A DNA stretch of 64,000 bases from Actinomadura luteofluorescens. Lineage in GTDB: Bacteria; Actinomycetota; Actinomycetes; Streptosporangiales; Streptosporangiaceae. A model generated the notes under the pieces. The model made no database searches. It was given only the letters and a program-made list of their open reading frames with translations, and was not told the DNA's origin. The first letter of the stretch is position 1. Every line of letters starts with the position of its first letter. The stretch lies in NCBI RefSeq assembly GCF_013409365.1, contig NZ_JACCBA010000001.1, positions 682,001-746,000 of the forward strand. Reading direction: 5' to 3'. Of the stretch, positions 8,364-16,934 are shown piece after piece. The translations under genes and the position numbers were made by a program.

Positions 8364-8826
8364 ATGCGCACAGGTGGCCGGATCGCTGTAGCGGCGGCAA
8401 GCACGATAGTCGCAGGAGCGGCTCTGATGATCCCGCTAGCGTCCTCGCAGGCGGCGGTCAACAGTCAGGCGCACAGCGCGAGGGGCCGCTGCCGGCACGG
8501 AGTGCGTGACGTACAGTTTCGCGACAGCGTGTTTCCGGAAGCACGGAGACGGAATCCTGCTGTACAACGGGGGCAACACGAGCGACGACGTGACGATAGC
8601 GAAATGGAGCAACTACCTGCGAACCCGCTCCGGAGCGTGGAAATACTACCGAAAAGGTCACCACGTCAACCCCTATCCTCAAAATTGGAGGGGGCCCTGG
8701 AAGCACAACTTCTACGAGGACCAGTCCGTGAACGCCTACGGGGGCAAGGGAAGCGGGATCCGCTTGTACGCGTGCGTCGGCGGAAAAGGCTGCTCGCGGT
8801 ACATCTGGATCCGCAACAGCCAGTAG
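8364..8826 (+). pseudogene. small secreted Cys-containing protein, frameshifted
   Basis: Frame 1 gives a textbook signal peptide from ATG 8364 (MRTGGRIAVAAASTIVAGAA, then LMIPLASSQAAVNS with an AxA cleavage site). About 120 bases later a different frame carries the mature-like domain: TECVTYSFATACFRKHGDG ... WSNYLRTRSGAWKYYRKG ... NAYGGKGSGIRLYACVGGKG, ending at 8826. Joined by a single frameshift between about 8460 and 8500 they make a plausible exported protein of about 150 residues with four cysteines. Either the gene is broken or the assembly has an indel. No family recognised. Confidence 0.55.
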
Positions 8827-9099
8827 GCGACAAAACAGGAACGACCGGAGCACACAGCTGCACCGGCAAGTGCACGGGCTGGATGCAGCCGCAGACGTCC
8901 TGCAAGCTCTGTCGTTTCGTCGCCGTCTCGTCCTGGCCGAAGGCGCCCAGGCAAGCGAGGAGGACCTGCTGGCCTGGGCCCGCGCCAACGCACCCGAACC
9001 GGCCGCCACGCGCAGGGAAACTCGGAATGTTCGATCGTGCGGTCGCCGAGCTCTCGTGCGCCCTGGAGGCTCGGCCGTCGTTTACTCCGTGTCGGACAC

Positions 9100-11928
9100 T
9101 CACGATCTGCTCCCCGGAGGCGTGATGGCTAGGGACAGGAGTTCGGCCAGGTGGAGGCCGGTCTTGTGGGCGAGGTCGCCTAGCTGTGTCCGGCAGGAGA
9201 AGCCGTCGGTGAGGACGGTCTCCGGGGCGTCCTCGGCGTGGACCGCCGGCAGCAGCGCGGTCCCGGCGACGGCCACGCTGACGTCGTAGTGACCGCGCTC
9301 GACGCCGAAGTTCCCCGCCAGACCGCAGCAGCCGTCGATCGTCCGCGTCCGGACGCCCGCGCGTTCCAGCAGGGCCTGGTCGGCGGAGAAGCCCATGACC
9401 GCGCGGTGGTGGCAGTGGGGCTGCACGATCGCGGACATGCCGTCCAGGCCCGGCGGCGGCCGCCAGCCTTCGGTGTCCATGAGTAGTTCGGCGAGCGTCC
9501 TCGTCGCGGCGGCTACGGCGGACGCCTCCGGCGTCCGGCCGAGAAGCTCGGCGGCGTCACCGCGGAACACGGCGGTGCACGAGGGTTCGAGGCCGACGAC
9601 GGGCATGTCCGCGGCGGCGAGGGCGGCGACGCTGCGGCCGAGGAGCCGGCGCGCGGTGCCGAGCTGGCCGGTCGAGATCCAGGTCAGCCCGCAGCACAGC
9701 GCGCGTTCGGGAATGGCGACGGAGTACCCGGCGTCCTCGAGCACCGCCACGGCCGCGATGCCCACCTGCGGGGCGAACAGGTCGGTGAAGGTGTCCACCC
9801 AGAGCATCACCGGCCGGCCGGGAGCGGGCCGGTGACCGGCGAACCACCGGCGGAAGGTGCGACCGGCGAAGACGGGCAGCGGCCGGCGGGGGTCGACGCC
9901 GGCGAGCCGCTTGCCCGCCGACGCCAGCGGTCCCGCCGCCATCGCGCGGTTGACCAGGTTCGGTGTCCGGGACGCCAGCCGTGCCCAGCGGGGCAGCCAC
10001 CCCAGCGAGTAGTGCGCCGCGGGACGGAGTCGTCGCCGGTAGCGCTGGTACAGGGCCTCCGCCTTGTAGGTGGCCATGTCGACACCCGTGGGGCATTCCG
10101 AGGAGCACGCCTTGCAGGAGAGGCAGAGATCGAGCGCGTCGAGCACCTCGGGCGAGCGCCACCCGGCGACCAGTTCCCCGGCGGCCATCTCCTGCAGGAC
10201 GCGTGCCCGTCCGCGCGTGGAGTCCTTCTCGTCGCGGGTGGCGCGGAAGGAGGGGCACATGACGCCGTTCGAGCCGGCGGGCACGCGGCATTTGCCGACG
10301 CCGGTGCAGCGGTGCACCGCCGCGCCGAAGTCCGACCCGTCCTCGTGGAAACCGAAGCCGAGCCGGGTGGGAGAGGGCCGTGCCGCGACCTGCCGCAGGT
10401 CGGCGTCGACTGGGCGGGGACGCACGATGACGCCCGGATTGAGGACGTCGCCGGGGTCGAACGCGTCCTTGACCGCGCCGAACACGTCCAGCAGCGCGGG
10501 TGAGTACATCGCCGGGAGGAGTTCGCCGCGGGCACGCCCGTCGCCGTGCTCGCCCGACATCGACCCGCCGTAGCCGGCCACCAGTTTCGCCGCCTGACCG
10601 AGGAACTCCCGGAACACGGCCGTGCCGCCGCTGCGGCCGAGCGGGAAGTCGATGCGGACGTGGAGGCAACCGTCACCGAAATGCCCGTAGGGGACGCCGG
10701 TCAGGCCGTGCCCGTCCAGGAGTGCCTCGAAGTCGCGCAGGTAGGCACCGAGCCGGTCCGGTGGGACGGCGGCGTCCTCCCATCCGGCGAACGCGGGGCC
10801 GCCGTTCCCCGCCCGCGCGGCCAGTCCCGCCCCGTCCTCCCGGATCCTCCAGAGCGCGGCCGCCGCGCGAGAGTCGCGGACCATCCGCGCGTCCAGGGCG
10901 CCCGCCTCGTCCAGCAAGGACTTCGCGCGAGCGGCGACCTCCCCCGCGTCGTCACCGCCGAGCTCGGCGAACAGCCACCCCCTGCCGCGCGGGAGGGCGG
11001 GGACGGGCGCGCCGCCGCGGCGACGCACCACGTCCACGAGCCGGGAGTCCAGGCCCTCCAGCGCGACCGGGTGGAAGGGCAGGAGGGCGGGGACGGCGTC
11101 CGCCGCCGCCGCCATGTCGGGGTAGCCGAGCACGACGAGGGCCGTCGCCTTGGGCGCGCGGACCAGGCGCACGGTCGCTCGCTCCAGGACCCCGCAGGTC
11201 CCCTCGGTTCCGACCAGCGCCTTGGCGACGTCGAAGCCGCGTTCGGGCAGCAGGTGCTCCAGCGAGTAGCCGGAGATCTGACGGGTGAACCGCCCGCACT
11301 CGGTGCGGATCACGGCCAGCCGCGACCGCACCAGGCGGTCCAGCGCCGACAGCACCGGGCTCGACCCGGGGTCGGCGCCCCGCGTCGCGCGCAACCGCTC
11401 TCCCGTGCCGGTCACCATGTCGAGATCGACGACGTTGTCCGCGGTGCGGCCGTAGCCGAGGGCCCGGGACCCGCACGCGTTGTTGCCGATCATGCCGCCG
11501 ATCGTGCAGCGGTCATGGGTGGACGGGTCGGGGCCGAACCGCAGCCCGTGCACCGCCGCACGGCGTTGCAGGTCGTCCAGCACGACCCCGGGCTCGACGA
11601 CGGCCGTGGCCGAGCCCGGGTCGATGTCGTGGATCCGGTCGAGGTGGCGGGAGAGGTCCACCACCACGCCGGGCCCTACCGCGTTCCCCGCGATGGACGT
11701 GCCGGCGCCGCGGGCTGTCAGCGGAGTCGCCAGCGTCCGGCACACCTCGACGACGGCGGCGATCTCGTCGGCGTCGCGGGGGAACACGACCACCGCCGGG
11801 ACGACGCGGTAGAGCGAGGCGTCTGTGGAGTACTCGGCGCGCCGGCGGGCCGAGTAGTCAAGGTCGGTGACCCCGGCCCGGCGAAGCGCGGAGACGAGGC
11901 CCTCTCCCTTCGTGCCGGTCCCCCTCAT
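9100..11928 (-). CDS. FAD-linked oxidase fused to Fe-S/CCG domains (D-2-hydroxyacid dehydrogenase type)
   Basis: A 942-residue two-part oxidoreductase. Residues about 40-215 are a PCMH-type FAD domain (GAGTSIAGN at 74-82; IGGMIGNNACGSRALGYG), followed by the FAD-oxidase C-terminal domain. From about 540 there are cysteine motifs (CTGVGKCR...MCPSF, then CLSCKACSSECPTG near 601) for two [4Fe-4S] clusters, then CCG domains (CCGLTW, CCGLAGNFG). This is the Dld-II/GlpC-like layout of D-lactate or glycolate-type dehydrogenases that pass electrons to the respiratory chain. ATG 11928 overlaps the CoA-transferase stop by 4 bp, so translation is coupled; upstream in-frame codons are rejected. Confidence 0.92.
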   Translation of the reverse strand: MRGTGTKGEGLVSALRRAGVTDLDYSARRRAEYSTDASLYRVVPAVVVFPRDADEIAAVVEVCRTLATPLTARGAGTSIAGNAVGPGVVVDLSRHLDRIHDIDPGSATAVVEPGVVLDDLQRRAAVHGLRFGPDPSTHDRCTIGGMIGNNACGSRALGYGRTADNVVDLDMVTGTGERLRATRGADPGSSPVLSALDRLVRSRLAVIRTECGRFTRQISGYSLEHLLPERGFDVAKALVGTEGTCGVLERATVRLVRAPKATALVVLGYPDMAAAADAVPALLPFHPVALEGLDSRLVDVVRRRGGAPVPALPRGRGWLFAELGGDDAGEVAARAKSLLDEAGALDARMVRDSRAAAALWRIREDGAGLAARAGNGGPAFAGWEDAAVPPDRLGAYLRDFEALLDGHGLTGVPYGHFGDGCLHVRIDFPLGRSGGTAVFREFLGQAAKLVAGYGGSMSGEHGDGRARGELLPAMYSPALLDVFGAVKDAFDPGDVLNPGVIVRPRPVDADLRQVAARPSPTRLGFGFHEDGSDFGAAVHRCTGVGKCRVPAGSNGVMCPSFRATRDEKDSTRGRARVLQEMAAGELVAGWRSPEVLDALDLCLSCKACSSECPTGVDMATYKAEALYQRYRRRLRPAAHYSLGWLPRWARLASRTPNLVNRAMAAGPLASAGKRLAGVDPRRPLPVFAGRTFRRWFAGHRPAPGRPVMLWVDTFTDLFAPQVGIAAVAVLEDAGYSVAIPERALCCGLTWISTGQLGTARRLLGRSVAALAAADMPVVGLEPSCTAVFRGDAAELLGRTPEASAVAAATRTLAELLMDTEGWRPPPGLDGMSAIVQPHCHHRAVMGFSADQALLERAGVRTRTIDGCCGLAGNFGVERGHYDVSVAVAGTALLPAVHAEDAPETVLTDGFSCRTQLGDLAHKTGLHLAELLSLAITPPGSRS

Positions 11929-13139
11929 GCCGGCCCCTCGCCGGGTTGGGCACGGAGCGCGGACAGCACCTCGTCGGTGTGCTCGCCCAGTGCGGGAATC
12001 CCCCGTCCAGCGTGCGGGGGTAGACCGGCGAGGTCGAACGGGGCCCGCAGGACCCGCACGGGGCCCGCCGGAGAGTCGGCTTCGAGCCATCGGCCCCGGG
12101 CCGCGAGCTGGGGGTGCTCCACCAGGCCGCGCAGGTCATTGACGTCGCCGGTGGGTATCCCGGCCTCGAGCAGGCGCCCGGTGACCTCGTCGACCTCGCG
12201 CGGAGCGAACCGGTCCTCGATCAGCCGCTCCAGCGCGGCCCGGTTGCGCACGCGCGCCTCGTTGCCGCGGAACTCGGGCACGTCGGCGAGCTCGGGGTCG
12301 TCCAGGACGTGGGAGCAGAAGGCGCGCCACTGGGCGTCGGTCTGGACGGCGAAGTTGACGTGTCCCTTGTCGCCGACCCGGTAGACCCCGTAGGGGACCA
12401 TCATGTTGTGCCGTGCTCCCGCGCGCCGCGGCTGGGTGCCGCCGTAGATCTGGTGGTACGCGGGGGCCATCATCCACTCCGCCAGGCAGTCCAGCATCGC
12501 GACGTCGACGGACTGCCCGCGGCCCGTGCGGGTGCGGTCGAGCACCGCCGCCAGGATCGAGGACAGCGCGTACACCGCAGCGCACATGTCGGCCACCGAG
12601 ATCCCGGCCTTCGCGGGCGCGTCCGGCTGCCCGGTCACCGACAGCAGCCCCGCCTCGCCCTGGACCAGCAGGTCGAAGGCCTTGCGCTCGCGCAGGGGCC
12701 CGCCGGTCCCGTAGCCGGTGATCGCACAGTTGATCAGCCGCGGCCACCGCTCCGCGAGCGTCCCGGCGTCGAGGCCGAGGCGGTCGACCGCTCCGGGGCT
12801 GAGATTGTGGACGAACACGTCCGCGTCGTTCAGGAGCGCGTGCAGCGCCGCGCGGCCGTCGGCGGACTTCAGGTCGAGGGCCACGCTGCGCTTGCCCCGG
12901 TTCGCCCAGACGAAGTACGCCGACTGCCCCTTGACCACCGAGTCGTAGCCCCGGGCCAGATCACCGCCTGCCGGGTTCTCGATCTTGATCACGTCGGCTC
13001 CGAGATCGGCCAGATGGCGGCTGCACAGCGGCGCCGCGACCGCGTGCTCCAGGGCGACCACGCGCAGGCCGGCGAGCGGCGGCGCCGGCGCGTCGCACGC
13101 GGCGCCGCCGGCTGGAGCCGGGTCAGGGATTTTCGCCAT
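11925..13139 (-). CDS. class III (CaiB/BaiF) CoA-transferase
   Basis: A 404-residue family III CoA-transferase. It starts with a Pro/Ala-rich tail, then LAGLRVVALEHAVAAPLCSR, LADLGADVIKIENPAGGD, FVWANRGKRSVALDLKS, the GRGQSVDVAMLD segment around the catalytic Asp region, and GEHTDEVLSAL at the end. ATG 13139 has an AGGAAAGG Shine-Dalgarno; an ATG 32 codons upstream lacks family-like sequence. It moves CoA between carboxylic acids without free energy loss and acts in the cytosol. Coupling to the FAD/Fe-S oxidase suggests an operon that activates a hydroxy- or dicarboxylic acid and oxidises it. The substrate is not determinable. Confidence 0.93.
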   Translation of the reverse strand: MAKIPDPAPAGGAACDAPAPPLAGLRVVALEHAVAAPLCSRHLADLGADVIKIENPAGGDLARGYDSVVKGQSAYFVWANRGKRSVALDLKSADGRAALHALLNDADVFVHNLSPGAVDRLGLDAGTLAERWPRLINCAITGYGTGGPLRERKAFDLLVQGEAGLLSVTGQPDAPAKAGISVADMCAAVYALSSILAAVLDRTRTGRGQSVDVAMLDCLAEWMMAPAYHQIYGGTQPRRAGARHNMMVPYGVYRVGDKGHVNFAVQTDAQWRAFCSHVLDDPELADVPEFRGNEARVRNRAALERLIEDRFAPREVDEVTGRLLEAGIPTGDVNDLRGLVEHPQLAARGRWLEADSPAGPVRVLRAPFDLAGLPPHAGRGIPALGEHTDEVLSALRAQPGEGPA

Positions 13140-13278
13140 CTTCGCCTTTCCTGTTCTCTCCGTTTTCGCCTCTCTGCAGAGGGAGGCGAGACCGACGCTA
13201 GGAGTTGGGAGACCGTCGGTCGTCGGCCGATCCACCGAACCTGCCGGAGTGCGGTTGGGAATTCCTACACCGCCCAGT

Positions 13279-14172
13279 TCAGGGCTTCCGTGCGGTCCTT
13301 CGGAACACGAAATCGGCGGACGCGACGGGCTGTCCGCGCTGGGACACCTCGGTGTGCACGAAAACCGTCCTACGCGTTTCGTGAACGGTGACGGGCCGTG
13401 CCAGCAGCGACGTCCAGGGATCCGCGGGGGTGAGGAACTGGATATGCCCCGACACCAGGTGGCCGTCGACCTCGGAAGAAGCGGCGGCGAACCAGAACAG
13501 CACGGCGCCCTGCACCTGGCCGGAGCGGTTCAGCATGGCCGCGTTCGGGTGCAGGAACCGTCCGTCCGGGCCGTCTTGGCAGGCCTTCGCCAGTAGCGCG
13601 TCAGCCCATGGCCGCCCGTGCTCCGCGTCCAGTGTTGGCATGGCGGTCAGCACCGCCTGCTCTGCGTCGGTCAAGAGCTCGGCCGTCGAATGCGCCGGTG
13701 GGGTCACAGCCTCTGGCACCTCCCAGGGCAGCGGGTCGAGCCGCGCCGCCGAGCCGGGGACGGCGAAAGTGGCCAGGCAGCGTCCCACCACCGTCTCGCC
13801 GGACAGGACGGTGCCGTGCGTCCGCCCCAGGCCGCCGCGCGGCGGCTCGCTGCGCGCACGCACCGAGGTCCACGGCCGAGGCGGATCCGGATCGAGCTCC
13901 AGCGTCAGCGTGAGCGTCGGCAGCGCCCGCCGGGCACCGACCTGGGAGCGCAGCGCGGCGCCGAGGGCCAGATCGGCCAGCATGGCGACGCCCACCAGCC
14001 CGGCATCGGACGGGCCGGGACAGCCGATCCGCAACTCGACCACGGACGCGTCGCCGGTCGCGACGGCCTGGACCCGCGCCATCGTGGCCAGCCAAGGAAC
14101 ACCGCTCGCACGGGCGAGCGCCAGCGCCCCCAAAGCCCGGTCCCGCATTTCTGGATGCTCGTTCTCCGGCAT
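13279..14172 (-). CDS. tandem hotdog acyl-CoA thioesterase-like protein
   Basis: A 297-residue protein with two hotdog-fold halves. The first (about 40-145) contains GLVGVAMLADLALGAALRS, LPTLTLTLELD and HGTVLSGETVVGRCLATFAV. The second (about 205-292) contains GAVLFWFAAASSEVDGHLVS, HIQFLTPADPW and RTVFVHTEVSQRGQPVASAD. This is the layout of 4HBT/PaaI-type thioesterases, which cleave acyl-CoA esters. It is transcribed in the same direction as, and upstream of, the CoA-transferase/oxidase pair with a 139-bp gap, which fits an acyl-CoA metabolic role. It diverges from the HAD gene. Confidence 0.75.
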   Translation of the reverse strand: MPENEHPEMRDRALGALALARASGVPWLATMARVQAVATGDASVVELRIGCPGPSDAGLVGVAMLADLALGAALRSQVGARRALPTLTLTLELDPDPPRPWTSVRARSEPPRGGLGRTHGTVLSGETVVGRCLATFAVPGSAARLDPLPWEVPEAVTPPAHSTAELLTDAEQAVLTAMPTLDAEHGRPWADALLAKACQDGPDGRFLHPNAAMLNRSGQVQGAVLFWFAAASSEVDGHLVSGHIQFLTPADPWTSLLARPVTVHETRRTVFVHTEVSQRGQPVASADFVFRRTARKP

Positions 14173-14324
14173 TAGGCCAGCGTGATCTCTTCGCGGGTGT
14201 CACGGCGACGTGAGTTCCCCCAAAACCGCACGACCGACGTTGCACGATCGCCCGATGCCGGCGCCCGCGGCACGGCCCTAGCGTCGTCGATGCCCACCGA
14301 TCCGACTCTGGAGGAGCAAAGGCC

Positions 14325-15059
14325 TTGACGAACAACGAAGACGCCATCCGCGGGATCAAAGCCCTCATGTTCGACTTCTACGGGACCGTCGTCGACATGC
14401 AGGCCGGCCTCACCGAAGCCATCACCCCGTACCTGGCGCAGAAGAACTACACGGCGAATCCCGCCTCCCGCGTCGTCACCTGGTGGCGGCGAACCCACTT
14501 CGAGAACTCGATGATCGACGCCCTGCTCCACCGCGAGCACACCCCTTACCGGGAGATCGGGCGGCAGGCCGTCCACTACACGCTCGACCGCGCGGGCATC
14601 GAGCACACCGACGAGGAAGTGGTCGGCCTCGTGGCGCAGATCGAACGCCTCAAGCCGTTCTCCGACGTCGTGGACGCCCTCGCACTGGTCAAGGCCGGCG
14701 GAACGAAACTGGTCATTCTCTCCAACGGGGACCCCGACATGCTGACCAGCGGCGTCCGGTACTCGGGCACCGAACACCTCTGGGACCGCGTCGTCTCCGT
14801 CGCCACGGCGAACTCCTTCAAACCGCACCGCGACACCTACAGGACGGCGGCCGACCTGATCCGGCTGGCGCCGGAGGAGGTCCTGTTCGTCGCCAACCAC
14901 GCGTTCGACTGCGTGGGAGCCAAGGCGGCCGGCATGAGGACGGCCTTCGTCGACCGCCGCCAGCGGCCCTTCGGGAACACGCTCTACGAGCCCGACCTGA
15001 TCGTCGACGACTTCGCGCACCTGGCCAAGACCGTCACCTCCGCCCTCGGCCGCGCGTAG
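14325..15059 (+). CDS. HAD-superfamily hydrolase, haloacid-dehalogenase type II-like
   Basis: A 244-residue HAD enzyme: nucleophile Asp17 in LMFDFYGTVVD, motif II LSNGD, motif III Lys in SFKPHRDTYRTAADL, and acidic motif AFDCVGAKAAG. Overall it resembles 2-haloacid dehalogenases, but the usual Ser-x-Asn of that family (FVSSNAFD) is replaced by FVANHAFD, so dehalogenation is doubtful. The start is TTG at 14325: the strong GGAGGAG at 14310-14316 is 8 bases upstream and no ATG fits. A long terminator hairpin follows the stop. It diverges from the thioesterase gene. Confidence 0.85.
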   Translation: MTNNEDAIRGIKALMFDFYGTVVDMQAGLTEAITPYLAQKNYTANPASRVVTWWRRTHFENSMIDALLHREHTPYREIGRQAVHYTLDRAGIEHTDEEVVGLVAQIERLKPFSDVVDALALVKAGGTKLVILSNGDPDMLTSGVRYSGTEHLWDRVVSVATANSFKPHRDTYRTAADLIRLAPEEVLFVANHAFDCVGAKAAGMRTAFVDRRQRPFGNTLYEPDLIVDDFAHLAKTVTSALGRA

Positions 15060-15066
15060 GGCGAGG

Positions 15067-15095
15067 CCGCCGGGGTCCGCTCCGGACCCCGGCGG
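15067..15095. terminator. 13-bp perfect stem terminator
   Basis: CCGCCGGGGTCCG pairs exactly with 15083-15095 around a 3-base loop. It lies in the 40-bp gap between the converging HAD gene and PucR gene, so it can end transcription of both. Confidence 0.85.
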
Positions 15096-15099
15096 ACGG

Positions 15100-16710
15100 T
15101 CATTCCGGCTGAGCCTCAGCGCCGTGGACCCGCTCTCGAACGCGAAGGACGCGGAGCTGCACCGCGACCGCCAGCCGCTGCACGGGATCGGCCAGGTCCA
15201 GCCCCGAGATCTCGCCGAGCCGCTGGAGCCGGTGGCGCAGCGTGTTCGAATGCAGCACCAGTCGTTCGGAGGCCTTCGAGACGGACCCGAACTCGTCCAG
15301 GTAGACCCGCAGGGTCGTCAGGTAGTCGGTGTGCTGCTGCGCATCGTGCTCGATGAGCCGGCGCAGGGGCGCGCACGGTTCGAACCCCGCGCCGCCGACG
15401 GCGTTCTCCACCGGTAGCAGTGCCAGGTCGGGCCACAGGTCCTCGGCGGTGACCACCGCGTGCGGAACGTCGCTCCGGCGGGCCACCTGCAGGAGGTCGT
15501 CCACCATCTGCCGGGAGGCGGGCAGGCCGGCCAGGCCCGGCCCCCAGGTGCCGATCGCCGCGCGCATGACGGCGCCCATGCGTTCGAGCTGGCTCAACGC
15601 CGGCTTCACCCGTGCCGCCAGCCGCGCCCGGCCGTTCTCGTCCGGTGTCGGTACGAGCGCGTAGTAGACGCCCTCACAGAGCACGACCACGGTGGCCGGA
15701 TCGATGCTGCTCATCTGCAACGACAGGAGATGCAGGATCCGTTCGCCCAGCAGGCCCGAGGACCCGCCGGAGGGCTCTTCGCCGGCGAACCCGACGACGA
15801 CGAACCCCGTGCGGTCGCCCAGCCCGAGTTCGGCGACGGCGTTCGCGCCCGGCCCGAGATCCCCGTACATCAGCCCCCGCGCCATCCGGGTCCGCGCCGC
15901 CCGGTCGGTGTCCTCCACCAGCCGGTGCCTCAGCATGAACGGCACGGCCAGCTCGGCGGCGCGGGACAGCGCGGCCTCCGCCTCCGCGCCCAGCCGCTGC
16001 CGGCCCTCGGCGACCGAGATCTCGCCCAGCGCCTCCCCCTCGAACCAGATCGCGATCCGCAACCGGGTGCGCAGGCCCGGGTAGCCGTCCAGCCGGACCA
16101 CGGAGCCGGGATTGCGGAACGTCTCGTAGGCGCTGCGGTCGGCGGTGAAACGCTCGATCCACTGCTCAGGCGTCTGACGGCCGAGGATGGTGTCGCGCCG
16201 CACGCTGTCGATCTCGAAATCCTGCACCGAGTAGGCGATGACCCGATGGGCCCTGTCGTAGAGCACCACCGATCCGCCCACCATCACCGCGATGGCGTCG
16301 GCCAGCCCGTGCACGCTGCTGGGCGCGAGCCGCTCGCTGCGCGCCTCCGGATCTGCGGTCGTGGCCGAGATCAGCGTCCGCAGCAGCGTCACCAGCCGCG
16401 CCCAACCCAACCCCGGCTGCGCGCGCAGCACCGACGTCCCGAACTCGCGGGCCGTCTCCACCGGGCCCTCGTCCGCGGAGTCCCGGAACACGACGGCCGC
16501 CGCGCCCGCCGCGCCCGCCTCGGCGGCGAGTTCGCGGGCCCCGGCGGACGACGCCTCGACGCCGACCGCGAGCACCACCTGGCCGCGCTCGACGGCCTGC
16601 GGCGGATCATGGACGACCACGTCGTCGACCACGGCGATGCCGTCCCGCACCACGGACTCGGCGCGCAACTGGTCCGGCCTCAGCGCGGCCAGCAGATCAC
16701 TGAGCCTCAT
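15100..16710 (-). CDS. PucR-family transcriptional regulator
   Basis: A 536-residue regulator. The N-terminal PucR-like domain (MRLSDLLAALRPDQLRAESV ... GQVVLAVGVEASSAG) is followed by a central GGDEF-like/CdaR region. The C-terminal PucR HTH (HTH_30) has LTTLRVYLDEFGSVSKASER and LHSNTLRHRLQRLGEISGLD. ATG 16710 is preceded by a GGGAGGAC Shine-Dalgarno; the longer frame to 16767 is not needed. Family members activate purine, amino-acid or other nitrogen catabolic genes. It diverges from an MFS transporter at 16935, its most likely target. Confidence 0.92.
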   Translation of the reverse strand: MRLSDLLAALRPDQLRAESVVRDGIAVVDDVVVHDPPQAVERGQVVLAVGVEASSAGARELAAEAGAAGAAAVVFRDSADEGPVETAREFGTSVLRAQPGLGWARLVTLLRTLISATTADPEARSERLAPSSVHGLADAIAVMVGGSVVLYDRAHRVIAYSVQDFEIDSVRRDTILGRQTPEQWIERFTADRSAYETFRNPGSVVRLDGYPGLRTRLRIAIWFEGEALGEISVAEGRQRLGAEAEAALSRAAELAVPFMLRHRLVEDTDRAARTRMARGLMYGDLGPGANAVAELGLGDRTGFVVVGFAGEEPSGGSSGLLGERILHLLSLQMSSIDPATVVVLCEGVYYALVPTPDENGRARLAARVKPALSQLERMGAVMRAAIGTWGPGLAGLPASRQMVDDLLQVARRSDVPHAVVTAEDLWPDLALLPVENAVGGAGFEPCAPLRRLIEHDAQQHTDYLTTLRVYLDEFGSVSKASERLVLHSNTLRHRLQRLGEISGLDLADPVQRLAVAVQLRVLRVRERVHGAEAQPE

Positions 16711-16848
16711 CGTCCTCCCCCGGACCGCCGCCGCGGTGGACCCCCCGTCCGACCTGGACGGTGACACCCACGGTAACCGTGCTCGAACCGGTGAGCCTTG
16801 TCAGGATGTCCAACGCCGCCCCCGCGACATCGTGCGAACTCCCGAGGC

Positions 16849-16862
16849 GTGACCGGCGTCAC
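16849..16862. promoter_or_regulatory. GTGAC-N4-GTCAC dyad upstream of MFS gene
   Basis: A perfect 5-bp dyad with a 4-base spacer lies in the 224-bp gap between divergent PucR and MFS genes, 73 bp upstream of the MFS start. A TAGCGT -10-like hexamer follows at about 16869. It may be a regulator site for the MFS promoter; it is short enough to be chance. Confidence 0.35.
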
Positions 16863-16934
16863 CCTTCCTAGCGTGAGGCCCACGATCCGGCGGTCCGGAC
16901 GACGCCGGCCACCCCACGCACGCAGGGACGAGTC

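Noticed and set aside
8829..9074. Possible C-terminal fragment of an AMP-binding ligase (LVLAEGAQASEEDLLAWARANAPEP)
   Set aside because: The resemblance is limited to one short segment without the Lys motif. It could be chance in a decayed region.
10546..12384. 612-residue plus-strand frame opposite the FAD/Fe-S oxidase
   Set aside because: The minus strand carries clear FAD, cysteine and CCG motifs. The plus frame has only low-complexity Arg/Gly/Val sequence.
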